From NCBI GenBank assembly GCA_021799275.1, contig JAJZAT010000016.1, positions 1 through 64,000 of the forward strand: DNA of 64,000 bases. Reading direction: 5' to 3'. Shown here piece after piece: positions 17,045-26,196 of the stretch. The position numbers and the translations under genes are program-made. The notes beneath the pieces were generated by a model that saw only the letters and a program-made list of their open reading frames with translations, searched no databases and had not been told where the DNA came from. This DNA is from Bacillota bacterium (GTDB lineage Bacteria; Bacillota; Sulfobacillia; JAJZYS01; JAJYTV01). The stretch's first letter is position 1; each line of letters opens with the position of its first letter.

Positions 17045-18379
17045 GTGGCAAGCGCAACCGGGACGGAACTGACAACCCGGCTCGTGGCGATGGCCGGCGG
17101 CGATTTCAGCGGCCAGCCTGCCGAGGCGATCGTGGGTTCGGACGATCTCGCGCAGGCGGGTCGCGTCGCGGCGAAATCTCGGGACCTCCTGCTGGACGCG
17201 GAACACACGGCGAGCGGCATGGCGCAGAGCCTTGCCATCATCTACCGCGACCACGAGCGCATCACCCGCGAGATGCGCAACGTCGAGCGGGCCGCCTCCG
17301 AAACGGCGGCGACCACCGAGGAACTGAGCGCGAGCGCCGAGGAAATGGCCTCCGCCAGCACGCAGGTGGCGGAATTCGCAGGCGAGGTCGCGCGCCAGAG
17401 CCTCGATGGCACGGCGCTCATGCGGGAGGTCGGGCAGGAGATGGAGACGCTCGTCTCTGGCAGCCGGGAGACGGCCGAGGCCGGAGAAGCCCTGAAGCAG
17501 GGTTTCAAGCGCATCGCCGAGATCGTCTCCCTGATCAACGAGGTGGCCGGGCAGACGAATCTTCTGGCCCTCAATGCGGCGATCGAAGCTGCGCGGGCCG
17601 GCGAACAGGGCCGGGGCTTCGCCGTGGTCGCGGACGAAGTGCGCCGCCTCGCCGACCGCACGAAGAACGCCGCGAAGGAGATCACCGACACGATCGCAAG
17701 ACAAGCGGCGAGCATCGAGCGGACCGCCTTGCGGGCCGAGGCTTCGGCCACGTCCGCGCACAACGCCGCGTCGCTGGTCGGGCAGGCGGATCGCGTCTTC
17801 GCGGGCATCGCGGAAGCCTCCTCGAGGAACCGGGACGAGGTCTCGGAGATCGCGGCGCTCGCCACCCAGCAGGCACAAGCCATCGCGGAGATCGCGCAGC
17901 GCGTCCAGATGGCCCAAGGAGCGGTGGAAACCGTGGCGGGAGCCTTGGGTACCGCGTCGGACTCCGTGTTCGACGTGAGCGGGCAACTGTCCGACCTGCT
18001 GACACGCCTCGCGGCCTACCCCACCCAGCGGGACGATCGGGACTCCATCCGCCTGCGCGTCACGGACCATCTGCTCTGGCAGCACCGGCTGCAGGCCATG
18101 ATGCAGGGCAAGGTGCGCCTCGCCCCGGCCGATGCCGGCAGCCCGGACACCTGCCGGCTCGGCGCGTGGATGCATGGCGACGCCGGCCGGAGATACGGTC
18201 AGAGTCCCCTGTTCCAGGCCATCGACCGCCCGCACAGGGAGGCGCACCGTCTGGCCCGCCAGGCGATCGAGGAGTTCGGGTGCGGTGGCGCGCCGGCCGC
18301 CAGCGCCAGCATGGATGCGCTGGCAAGGGCGGTGGGCGAAGTGATCGCGGCGCTCGAGGCCTTCGCCCGCGGGGTCTGA
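17045..18379 (+). CDS. Soluble methyl-accepting chemotaxis-type protein with CZB domain
   Basis: A 444-residue cytoplasmic chemoreceptor-like protein with no membrane helix. The signalling hairpin tip [36 protein letters not shown] (quoted in parts: [16 protein letters not shown]) lies near 165-200. The C-terminal CZB domain (about 335-420) has its zinc ligands in LLWQHRL, CRLGAWM and REAHRLA. CZB domains sense zinc or hypochlorite, sometimes to control c-di-GMP enzymes, two of which are in this window. GTG 17045 has GGGGAGG 8 bp ahead. Confidence 0.92.
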   Translation: MASATGTELTTRLVAMAGGDFSGQPAEAIVGSDDLAQAGRVAAKSRDLLLDAEHTASGMAQSLAIIYRDHERITREMRNVERAASETAATTEELSASAEEMASASTQVAEFAGEVARQSLDGTALMREVGQEMETLVSGSRETAEAGEALKQGFKRIAEIVSLINEVAGQTNLLALNAAIEAARAGEQGRGFAVVADEVRRLADRTKNAAKEITDTIARQAASIERTALRAEASATSAHNAASLVGQADRVFAGIAEASSRNRDEVSEIAALATQQAQAIAEIAQRVQMAQGAVETVAGALGTASDSVFDVSGQLSDLLTRLAAYPTQRDDRDSIRLRVTDHLLWQHRLQAMMQGKVRLAPADAGSPDTCRLGAWMHGDAGRRYGQSPLFQAIDRPHREAHRLARQAIEEFGCGGAPAASASMDALARAVGEVIAALEAFARGV

Positions 18380-18461
18380 CCGCCCCGCTCCGCCGCAGCG
18401 GGCCCGCGGGCCGCTGCGGCTTTGCATACCTGAAACGTTTGCCGCGCGCCTCGTCCGCCAA

Positions 18462-18490
18462 TTGACAACGCGAGACTAATCTCCGTTAAA
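18462..18490 (+). promoter_or_regulatory. Promoter of the padR-MFS unit
   Basis: A consensus TTGACA (18462-18467) precedes GTTAAA (18485-18490) with 17 bp spacing. The ATG at 18499 is only 8 bp beyond and has no ribosome site, so the message is probably leaderless. Confidence 0.55.
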
Positions 18491-18498
18491 CTACTGCC

Positions 18499-19092
18499 AT
18501 GAACCTCAACCGTCTCGTGGCCCTCGGCATCCTTTCCTCGGAGGGACCACTGCACGGGCACGCCATCCGCAGGCGGGCCGAGAAGGTGTCGGTCGAACGC
18601 TGGGGTGGCGTCAGCGTGGGCGCCCTGCATCGCGAGCTGCACCTCATGGAGCGCGACGGTCTGATCGCCGTCGTGCGCTGCGAGCAGGCGGGAAAGCGCC
18701 CGCTGCGCACCGTCTACGGGATCACGGCGGAAGGCGAGCGCGAGCTTGCCATCCTCAGGGAGTCCGCCCTCAGGGATCTCAGGAGCCAGCCGGATCCCGT
18801 CGGGGTGGGACTGCTCTTTGGCGGGCGCGTCGACCCCCGCGAGACGAGCGAACTCCTGCGCCTGCGCGAGCGGCGGATCCGCGCCGAACTCGAGCAGGTC
18901 ACCTCGGAGCGGACCCGTCTCGCAGGCACACTTAGCGCTACCGCCCTGGCGGTGTTCCGCCGCCAGGAACTGCTGCTCGCGGCCGAGCTCGGCTGGCACG
19001 AGGAAGCCGTCGTCCTGCTCGGCCGCGCCACGCCTGTCGCTCTCACCGGTTCCCAGACGCCGGCACCAGAGGTGCCGAATCAGGAGGTCTAG
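18499..19092 (+). CDS. PadR-family transcriptional regulator
   Basis: A 197-residue PadR-type repressor: winged helix at residues 1-80 (LGILSSEGPLHGHAIRRRAE, GALHRELHLMERDGLI, TVYGITAEGERELA) and a C-terminal helical dimer arm. PadR proteins usually repress a neighbouring exporter or detoxifying enzyme and release DNA on binding a small, often phenolic, ligand. The MFS gene follows at once, its ribosome site lying inside the end of padR. Confidence 0.9.
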   Translation: MNLNRLVALGILSSEGPLHGHAIRRRAEKVSVERWGGVSVGALHRELHLMERDGLIAVVRCEQAGKRPLRTVYGITAEGERELAILRESALRDLRSQPDPVGVGLLFGGRVDPRETSELLRLRERRIRAELEQVTSERTRLAGTLSATALAVFRRQELLLAAELGWHEEAVVLLGRATPVALTGSQTPAPEVPNQEV

Positions 19093-19095
19093 CCG

Positions 19096-20532
19096 TTGCC
19101 CCAGGCCGCAGAGAACCGTGCGGGTGCCGCCCTGATCGTCATCATGATCGGCGTGCTGATCGCCGCCGTGGATACCACCATCGTGATCCTTGCCCTGCCC
19201 GTGATGCGGCAGGAACTGCACGTGGGCTTCGCCTCCGTCGTCTGGGTGGTACTCGGCTACCTCCTCGTCATCACCCTTCTCGCCACGCAAGTGGGCAGGC
19301 TGGGGGACATGTTCGGCCGCGTGCGCATGTACGAGGCGGGCTTCCTCATCTTCGTCGTCGGATCCGCGCTCTGCGCGCTCTCCTGGAACGAGGCCTCGAT
19401 CGTCGTCTTCCGCCTGATCCAGGGCGTCGGCGGCGCGTTCATCTCCGCCAACAGCGGCGCCATCATCGCCGATATCTTCCCGCCGAACCAGCGCGGCCGC
19501 GCCTACGGCTACACCTCGATCGGCTGGAACGTCGGGGCCGTGCTCGGCATCCTCGCCGGGGGCTTCCTCGTCACCTACCTCTCGTGGCGCTGGATCTTTT
19601 GGATCAACGTGCCGATCGGCATCGTCGCGCTCGCGCTCGCCCTGCGCTCCCTGCCCTCGGATCACGGCTACAAGCACCGGGACCTCGACATTCCCGGCAT
19701 GGCCTCGCTCGGGGCCGCCCTCTTCGCCCTGCTCTGGGCCATGGTCCAGCTGACGACGGCCAATTTCGACACGACGATCGCACTCTGGCTCGCCGCCGGC
19801 ATCGTGTTGCTGCTCCTCTTCGGCTGGCTCGAGAGCCGCGCGAAGGATCCGATGGTGCCGCTCTCGCTGTTCCGCGTGCCCACGCTGACGCCATCCTTCC
19901 TCGCGAGCTTCTTCCAGGGCCTCGCGAATTTCGCGGTGCTCTTCCTCATCACCATGTACCTGCAGGGCGTCCGCGGCCTGTCGCCCCTCGACGGCGCCCT
20001 GCTGCTGGTGCCCGGCTACCTCGTCGGCAGTGTCACGGGCCCCGTGGCCGGCCGCCTCGCCGACCGCCTCGGTCCCGTCATCCCGGCCACGCTCGGCCTC
20101 GCCATCCAGGTGGTGGCCATGCTCCTCTACTTCAGCCTCGGCCTCACGACGCCGCTCTGGGTGGTGAGCGCCATCAGCATCGTCAACGGGCTCGGCAGCG
20201 GCGGCTTCTTCCCGGCGAACAACGCCGCCGTGATGAAGGCGGCGCCGAAGAAGGTCTTCGGCGTGGCGTCGGGCATGCTCCGCACCTTCTCCAATGTCGG
20301 CATGGTCTTCTCGTTCTCGACGGCCCTGCTGGTGGCTGCGCACGCCCTCTCGCGCGGGCTCGCGTTCGCCATCTTCGTCGGCAACGCGGTGGTCTCCGGC
20401 CCGGCCGGCGCCGCCTTCCTGCGCGGCATCCACGCCTCGCTCCTGGCCTCGGTGGCGGCCCTGATCGTGGCGGCCATCCTCTCGGGGCTGCGCGGCGTGC
20501 ACCAGAGCGAGGAGGCGGAGAGCCGGGCCTAG
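19096..20532 (+). CDS. MFS exporter, DHA2 (EmrB/QacA) family
   Basis: A 478-residue transporter with about 14 helices: AAVDTTIVILALPVM near the N-terminus, motif A GRLGDMFGRVRMY and a motif-C-like GPVAGRLADRLGP region. TTG 19096 has GGAGG 8 bp ahead. Members export drugs or organic acids using the proton gradient. It is probably the target of the upstream PadR regulator; the substrate is unknown. Thirty-one bp separate it from the hydroxylase genes, so all four may form one transcript. Confidence 0.92.
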   Translation: MPQAAENRAGAALIVIMIGVLIAAVDTTIVILALPVMRQELHVGFASVVWVVLGYLLVITLLATQVGRLGDMFGRVRMYEAGFLIFVVGSALCALSWNEASIVVFRLIQGVGGAFISANSGAIIADIFPPNQRGRAYGYTSIGWNVGAVLGILAGGFLVTYLSWRWIFWINVPIGIVALALALRSLPSDHGYKHRDLDIPGMASLGAALFALLWAMVQLTTANFDTTIALWLAAGIVLLLLFGWLESRAKDPMVPLSLFRVPTLTPSFLASFFQGLANFAVLFLITMYLQGVRGLSPLDGALLLVPGYLVGSVTGPVAGRLADRLGPVIPATLGLAIQVVAMLLYFSLGLTTPLWVVSAISIVNGLGSGGFFPANNAAVMKAAPKKVFGVASGMLRTFSNVGMVFSFSTALLVAAHALSRGLAFAIFVGNAVVSGPAGAAFLRGIHASLLASVAALIVAAILSGLRGVHQSEEAESRA

Positions 20533-20563
20533 TCTCCCAGCCTCTGATTCGAAGGAGGGACGA

Positions 20564-21019
20564 ATGGTGCGCTACGAACTCAAGGTCAACGGCATAGAGC
20601 AGATCGTCGACGTACCCCCCGGCACCTCGCTCACCTCGGTGATCCGCGACGACCTCGGCCTCACCGCGACGCGACTCGGCTGCGGCCACGGCAGCTGTGG
20701 CGCCTGCTACGTGCTGCTCGACGGCTCGGCCTTCGCGTCCTGCACGATGCCGGTCGACGAGGCGGTCGGGCACGAGATCGTCACCGTCGAGGGCCTCAGC
20801 CAGGACGGCCACCTGCATCCGGTGCAGGAGGCGTTCCTCAAGGAGGACGCCATGCAGTGCGGCGCCTGCACGAGCGGCATGCTGATCTCCACGGTGGCGC
20901 TCCTTGAGGAGAACCCGCACCCGCAGGAGGAGGAGATCCGGGATGCCCTCTCCGGGCACCTCTGCCGCTGCGGCGTCTACGGCCGCATCGTCAAGGCCGC
21001 CCTGGAGGCGTCGCGATGA
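20564..21019 (+). CDS. Molybdenum hydroxylase 2Fe-2S subunit
   Basis: A 151-residue xanthine dehydrogenase-family small subunit (CoxS/IorA type). It carries the plant-ferredoxin cluster motif CGHGSCGACY and the second cluster motifs QCGACTSGM and HLCRCGVYGRI. The two clusters pass electrons from the Mo centre. Its end overlaps the large-subunit gene by ATGA. Confidence 0.93.
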   Translation: MVRYELKVNGIEQIVDVPPGTSLTSVIRDDLGLTATRLGCGHGSCGACYVLLDGSAFASCTMPVDEAVGHEIVTVEGLSQDGHLHPVQEAFLKEDAMQCGACTSGMLISTVALLEENPHPQEEEIRDALSGHLCRCGVYGRIVKAALEASR

Positions 21020-23028
21020 GCCGCGAGGCACCGCGGCGCTGGGGCGAGCGCCCGCCGGAGCAGCTCGAGAAGCGGATCGTGATCGGCCCCGAGGGAGAGG
21101 TCATCGCGCGGTCGGGCAAGGTGGAGTATGGCCAGGGTATCCGCACGGGCTTCCGGCGCATCGTCGCGCACGAGCTGCGCCTGCCTGAGGAGGCGGTGCG
21201 GGTCGAGCTCGGCGAGACCGACGTCGTGCCTTGGGACGGCGGCACCTTCGGCAGCATGTCCACCCAGACCGACGGCCAGGCCCTGCGCCTCGCGGCCGCC
21301 TACGCCTACAAGCTTCTTCTGGGGCGCGCGGCGGCACGTCTGGGCGTGGCCGCTGCGGACCTCGTCGCGCGCGCTGGCGTCTTCCACGCGGCGGACGGCC
21401 GAGAGGCCTCCTACGCCGAATTGGCCAGGGAGGGGCCGCTCGCGGGGCCGCTTCCGGCGGCCACGGACGTCACCTTCGCCCCTGGCCTGGACTTTGAGCC
21501 CGAGCCGGACCGCGTCGAAGCGCGCGCTCTCGTGCTCGGCCAGGCCGTCTATCCCCACGATGTCCGCCTGCCCGGCATGCTGCGCGGCCATGTACTGCCG
21601 CCTCCGCGGCCCGGCCTACACCTCGTCTCGCTCGACGACACGGCGGCCAAGGCCTTGCCTGGTGTCGTGGCGGTGGTGCACGAGGGAGACTTCGTCGGCG
21701 TCCTCGCAGAGCGCCGCGAGCAGGCCCTGCAGGCCGTCCAATCCCTCGAAGCGACCTGGAGCGATCCCGAGGGCGACCCGGAGCCCCCGCTCGAGGCGCA
21801 GCTCCGCCAGGACAAGGATGTCGACGCGGCGCTCGCCTCCGCCAAGATCCGCCACGAGGCCACCTACCACACGCCGCACATCGCCCATGCCTCGATCCTG
21901 CCCAGCGCCGCCGCGGCCGACGTGCGCAAGGACGGAGCAGACCTCTACGTCGCGACGCAGCGACCCTTCGGCCTGCGCGACGAGGCGGCCGCGATCCTCT
22001 CCCTCGATCCGAAGGACGTCCACGTCCACCCGCAGCAGATGAGCGGCATGTACGGCGGCGGCGGCTGGGGCAGCGCGGCGCTCGACGCCATCCGCCTCTC
22101 GCAGGCGGCCGGGCGGCCGGTGCTGGTCGAGTGGACGAGGGCCGAGGAGTTCCAGCGCTCGGCGCAGCGCCCCTGGCTCGACGCGAAGATCGAAGGGGCC
22201 GTGGGCCCGGACGGGCGCATCGTCGGCTACCGGTCCCACGTGCGCACGAACCCGCACATCTACGCGAGCGGCCGCGTGCCGCCCGAGGTGGCCGGCATGA
22301 CCTCCGGCCGCAACGCGGTGCCGCCCTACGACCTTGGCCAGATGGACGTCTCGCTGACGGTGGAGCAGGCCCAGATCCAGACATCGGCCTTCCGCTCCCT
22401 GGCGGCGGCGCCGAACGTCTTCGCGAGCGAGTCTTTTATGGATGAGCTCGCGGCCCTCGCCGGCCTGGACCCGCTGGAGCTTCGCCTGCGGCACGCGACG
22501 GACCCGCGCCTGCGCCGGGTGCTCGAGACGGTCGGCGAGATGTCGGACTGGCAGCATCGCCCGCAGGGCGCCGGCCACGGCTTCGGTCTCGCGGCCACGA
22601 TCTACCACGGCACCTACTGCGCCGAGGTGGCGGAGGTCTTCGTCTCCCCGAGCGGCAAGGTGCGGCTCGGCAGGGTCTTCGCCGCCGTGGACCCCGGGCG
22701 CCTCGTGCATCCGGACGGCGCGAGGAGCCAGATCGAGGGCGGCATTCTCCAGGCCATGAGCTGGACGCTCTTCGAGGAGACGAAGGTCTCGGATGGCCGC
22801 ATCACCACCCGCGGCTGGCGGGACTACCCCATCGCCACCTTCCGCGACGCGCCTCAGGACATCGAGGTGCGGTTCGTCTTCGATCGAGACACCCCGTCGA
22901 CAGGCATCGGCGAGCCGGGGTCCGTGCCGATCGCGGCCGCGATCGCGAACGCCGTCTGCGCCGTGACGGGTGCCAGAGTGCGCGAGCTGCCGCTTAGGCC
23001 TGGCCGCGTCCAGAAGGCGATGCCGTAG
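21016..23028 (+). CDS. Molybdenum hydroxylase large (Mo-binding) subunit
   Basis: A 670-residue subunit of the xanthine dehydrogenase/aldehyde oxidase family. Recognisable parts are the EYGQGIRTG and GETDVVPWDGGTFGS pterin regions, QMSGMYGGGGWGS, and the C-terminal GIGEPGSVPIAAAIANAV, which carries the catalytic Glu. At 670 residues it is shorter than typical CoxL (about 800), and its order resembles a circularly arranged or IorB-like member. No FAD subunit or Mo-cofactor insertion gene is nearby. The substrate, probably an N-heterocycle or aldehyde, cannot be set from sequence. Confidence 0.87.
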   Translation: MSREAPRRWGERPPEQLEKRIVIGPEGEVIARSGKVEYGQGIRTGFRRIVAHELRLPEEAVRVELGETDVVPWDGGTFGSMSTQTDGQALRLAAAYAYKLLLGRAAARLGVAAADLVARAGVFHAADGREASYAELAREGPLAGPLPAATDVTFAPGLDFEPEPDRVEARALVLGQAVYPHDVRLPGMLRGHVLPPPRPGLHLVSLDDTAAKALPGVVAVVHEGDFVGVLAERREQALQAVQSLEATWSDPEGDPEPPLEAQLRQDKDVDAALASAKIRHEATYHTPHIAHASILPSAAAADVRKDGADLYVATQRPFGLRDEAAAILSLDPKDVHVHPQQMSGMYGGGGWGSAALDAIRLSQAAGRPVLVEWTRAEEFQRSAQRPWLDAKIEGAVGPDGRIVGYRSHVRTNPHIYASGRVPPEVAGMTSGRNAVPPYDLGQMDVSLTVEQAQIQTSAFRSLAAAPNVFASESFMDELAALAGLDPLELRLRHATDPRLRRVLETVGEMSDWQHRPQGAGHGFGLAATIYHGTYCAEVAEVFVSPSGKVRLGRVFAAVDPGRLVHPDGARSQIEGGILQAMSWTLFEETKVSDGRITTRGWRDYPIATFRDAPQDIEVRFVFDRDTPSTGIGEPGSVPIAAAIANAVCAVTGARVRELPLRPGRVQKAMP

Positions 23029-23043
23029 CACCTGGTTTCCTGA

Positions 23044-23076
23044 GAGAGCCGGCATGCGTGGCGCATGCCGGCTCTC
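23044..23076. terminator. Strong hairpin after the Mo-hydroxylase genes
   Basis: A 15-bp perfect stem (23044-23058 with 23062-23076) closes a TGG loop. There is no T-tract, but the position after the operon suggests termination or 3'-end protection. Confidence 0.65.
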
Positions 23077-23128
23077 CCCTGCGTCTCCCCTAACCAGTGT
23101 CGTAGATCCGCGATCAAGTTCGTGATAC

Positions 23129-23157
23129 TTGTGTTAGAGGTTCGTTTAAGTGATAAA
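23129..23157 (+). promoter_or_regulatory. Candidate promoter of the AlbA-type gene
   Basis: TTGTGT (23129-23134) and GATAAA (23152-23157) are spaced 17 bp in an AT-richer stretch that also carries two TTAGAG copies. Tentative. Confidence 0.35.
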
Positions 23158-23182
23158 GTAGCGTTAGAGTAATCCGGACGGG

Positions 23183-24886
23183 GTGAGTCTCTTGACCGAC
23201 AGCGATGTGGTTACGCTCGTAAGCACTCTGAGAGAACGCGGGAGCGAACTCGACGACATCGAAGCGAAGTCGGCCAGAGGAGGCACTCCTTCAACCCTGT
23301 GGACAACGATCTCAGCCTTTGCCAACCGGCCCGGTGGTGGAGTCATCCTGTTCGGGCTTGATCCGGTCGGTTACCGCTGCACGGGCATCCATGACCTGGA
23401 CCAATTGCAGAGCGACCTCTCCAACATTGCATTGCACCAGATGTCCCCGCCCGTCTCCCTCGGAATGCACGCCGCCGTGATCGACGGCCAGACCGTCCTT
23501 GGAGTGGAAGTGGGCGAAGTCCACCCAGCGTACGGTCCTTGCTACTACGTCCACCAAGGACTCTACCGTGGGGCTTATATCCGTACCGGCGACGGCGAGC
23601 GGCCAATGACCGAATATGAGGTGTCCCTCAAACTCTCATCGCGTGAGCAGCCAATGGCCGACCGGGAGATTATGACCGAAGCGACAGAGGCGGACCTTGA
23701 CGAGCAGCAGGTCGAGACGCTCCTCGCCCGTGTGCGCTCACGGCGACCGGCCCTGGCCACGGCCTACCGCACCCGCCGCAGCCTACTCGAGGCGCTGGGC
23801 GTTCTGAGTGAAGACGGTCACCCCTCGCTGTCGGGCCTCCTCGTCTTGGGCCAATTCCCGCAGCGTTTTCTGCCAAACTGCGTAATCACCTTGAGTGCTT
23901 ATAGTGGCAACCGACCGGACCCCGAACACCGGCTGCCGTTCGATCTCAAATGCGAAGGCCCTCTGCAAACGATGCTGGACACAGCGCTGACCGGTCTGCA
24001 GCGCGTGCTCGGCCGTAACGTCGAAATTTCTGGTCTCGCCCATCGCGAGACGCCCGAGTACCCGATCGCCGCGTTGCGAGAGCTTCTTGCCAACGCCGTG
24101 GTGCACCGGGACTACAGTGTCTACGGCGTGCGCAGCCAAATCCAGGTACGCCTGTACTCAGATCACCTTGTGATCGAGAACCCTGGTGGTCTCTATGGGA
24201 CAGTGTCCCTTGATCGCTTGGGCGATCCTGGGGTGCAGGCGGCTCGCAACGCCCTGCTGGCGAACCTTGCGGAGGACCTCGGCCTCATGGAGCAGAGAGG
24301 CACCGGCGTTCGCGTAGTGCTTGGCGAGATGCGCCGCAACAACCTGTTCCCCCCACGTTGGTATGACGGCGTCTCCTTTTTCCGCGTCTCCCTGTCAGGT
24401 GAGCAGGTCTATGGGCCCCGCACCACCCGATGGCTGCAGACGGCAGTTCCCACCCCGCTCAGCGAATCGCAACGTTACGGGCTTTCCTTCCTCGTACGTG
24501 AGGGCTCAATGCCGGGCACGCTTTACCGGCGGATCTGCGGTCTCGAATCAGGGACGTCGCGCGATGAGCTTCAGGAACTCCTTGAGGCGGGCCTCATCAC
24601 CAAGGAGAGCACGCGCCTCGGTACCGTCTATCGGTTAACCGCCGACGCGCGCGCGTCCTATGAGGGCATCGATAGCCAAAGCAGGCCGTCGGGGCTGGCG
24701 GAGGAGCTTTTGCTGCTCCTAAGGGGAGCACCTCGAGCAGTCTCCGCCCATGACCTTGCCGAAATGACGCGACGTAGTCGTCCTGCTGTCTTGCGTGCAC
24801 TGCAGACCCTGCTCGACGCAGGTTATGTCGTGGCCACCACAGAGTCCACGCGGAATCCCCGTCGAAAGTACCGCGCAAACGCATAG
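23183..24886 (+). CDS. AlbA_2/Schlafen-type ATP-binding regulator
   Basis: A 567-residue protein with an N-terminal AlbA_2 domain (about 10-140; ELDDIEAKSARG, GGGVILFGLD, GAYIRTGDG), a GHKL-like HATPase_c_4 domain (about 290-395; ALRELLANAVVHRDYS, EQRGTGVRVV) and a C-terminal winged-helix region. These proteins are often accessory regulators or parts of phage-response loci. GTG 23183 is taken; TTG 23192 is possible and both lack a good ribosome site. The gene is visibly less GC-rich than its neighbours, suggesting acquisition by transfer. Confidence 0.85.
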   Translation: MSLLTDSDVVTLVSTLRERGSELDDIEAKSARGGTPSTLWTTISAFANRPGGGVILFGLDPVGYRCTGIHDLDQLQSDLSNIALHQMSPPVSLGMHAAVIDGQTVLGVEVGEVHPAYGPCYYVHQGLYRGAYIRTGDGERPMTEYEVSLKLSSREQPMADREIMTEATEADLDEQQVETLLARVRSRRPALATAYRTRRSLLEALGVLSEDGHPSLSGLLVLGQFPQRFLPNCVITLSAYSGNRPDPEHRLPFDLKCEGPLQTMLDTALTGLQRVLGRNVEISGLAHRETPEYPIAALRELLANAVVHRDYSVYGVRSQIQVRLYSDHLVIENPGGLYGTVSLDRLGDPGVQAARNALLANLAEDLGLMEQRGTGVRVVLGEMRRNNLFPPRWYDGVSFFRVSLSGEQVYGPRTTRWLQTAVPTPLSESQRYGLSFLVREGSMPGTLYRRICGLESGTSRDELQELLEAGLITKESTRLGTVYRLTADARASYEGIDSQSRPSGLAEELLLLLRGAPRAVSAHDLAEMTRRSRPAVLRALQTLLDAGYVVATTESTRNPRRKYRANA

Positions 24887-24981
24887 ATGGAAAAGCGCGC
24901 TTAGGTCGCTTAGACCCCGCGCGAGTCGACTTTCCCGTTCAGTCCACGAAAACATCCAAGTCATCGGGCGCCGCGCTTGGT

Positions 24982-26196
24982 TCAGTCGCGGTTCAACTTT
25001 AGCGCGGACCGCCATGTGAGACGCGGGCCACTGTGCACCAGCGCCAAGGCGTAGACGCGCGCCGCGAGCCGCACCTCGCCCCAGATGGCGAGGATGGTCA
25101 GCAGGACGGCCAAGGCCACCTCCCACGGCGCCACGTGGCCAAGCGCCAGGCGTGCCGGCATCAGGATCGGCGCGAGGGGCGGCAGGAACGAAAGGATGCG
25201 GACGGCGGTGTTGGTCGGCTCGGCGATCGCGAGGTACGTGAGCATGAAGCCGGCGATCAGCGGCACCATGAACGGCGCCGCGATGGTCTGCACGTCCTCC
25301 TGCCGCCCCACGAGCGTCCCCGCGACCGCATAAGCGAACGCGTAGAGGACGTAGCCGAGCAGGAACCAGAGCAGCACGCTCGGCAGGAGCGTCCAGACGG
25401 TGCCTGGGATGGCGGTGTTCTGGAAGACGGCGTTCGCGATGAACGCCGCCGCCACCGTGAGCACCATCTGGCCGAAGGCGAAGAGGCCGATGCCGAGCAC
25501 CTTGCCGATCAGGAGATCGGTCGCGCGGACGGCGGCCAGGAGCACCTCGGCCATGCGCGAGGTCTTCTCCTGCGCGACGCCGGCCACCACGGCGTTGCCG
25601 TAGAGCGCGAGCGTCATGTAGAGGAGGAAGGCGGCCGCGAGGGCCGCGACATCGCGCGCCACCATGTCCTTGGGTGGCGGCTTCAAGGTCTTCACGCTGA
25701 GCGGCACGAGCGTCAGGGCCGTGCGCAGGACCGGGACCGGTACCCCTGCCCCGAGCAGCACCCGCTGCTCGTGCCAGAGGTTGAGCGTCGCCTGCAGGAT
25801 CGCCTGCACCCTGGGCGACAGGGTCTGGGTCTCGAAGTAGCCGACGGATCCAGGCACCGTCACGGCGGCGGCGCCGCCCCGCAAGGCGAGGGCGACGTCG
25901 ATGCGCCCTTGCCCCAGCTGCCTTCGGGCCTCGGCTGGCGATGCTTCGTCCCGCAGCCGCACCGTGACGCCGGTCGCCCGCGCGGCCGCCTGGATGTCGG
26001 CGCTAAGTGTCTGCGCGGGTCTGCCCACGAGGCCGAGCGTCGTCGCGCTCGCGGGCCTGTGGACGAGCGCTGGGATCGCGATGAGAAGGAAGACGAGGAC
26101 CGGCATCAGGATCGTGACGACGCGGGCGGCGCGGCTCCGCATGCGCTCTTTGAGCTCGCGGCCCGCCACAAGCCAGATGGTGCCCAGGCGGCTCAC
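24982..26196 (-). CDS. ABC-2 exporter permease (NatB-like)
   Basis: A 404-residue membrane protein with a first helix at about 25-45, a large extracytoplasmic loop and about five helices in the C-terminal half, the layout of NatB/YhaP-type (COG1668) permeases. It pairs with the upstream ATPase, whose stop overlaps its ATG (ATGA). Possible substrates are Na+, a peptide or a lipid; sequence does not decide. Confidence 0.88.
   Translation of the reverse strand: MSRLGTIWLVAGRELKERMRSRAARVVTILMPVLVFLLIAIPALVHRPASATTLGLVGRPAQTLSADIQAAARATGVTVRLRDEASPAEARRQLGQGRIDVALALRGGAAAVTVPGSVGYFETQTLSPRVQAILQATLNLWHEQRVLLGAGVPVPVLRTALTLVPLSVKTLKPPPKDMVARDVAALAAAFLLYMTLALYGNAVVAGVAQEKTSRMAEVLLAAVRATDLLIGKVLGIGLFAFGQMVLTVAAAFIANAVFQNTAIPGTVWTLLPSVLLWFLLGYVLYAFAYAVAGTLVGRQEDVQTIAAPFMVPLIAGFMLTYLAIAEPTNTAVRILSFLPPLAPILMPARLALGHVAPWEVALAVLLTILAIWGEVRLAARVYALALVHSGPRLTWRSALKLNRD

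Noticed and set aside
18199-20502. 767-codon minus-strand frame over padR and the MFS gene
   Set aside because: Asp/Glu/His-rich shadow with no recognisable domain; the plus-strand genes have complete motifs.
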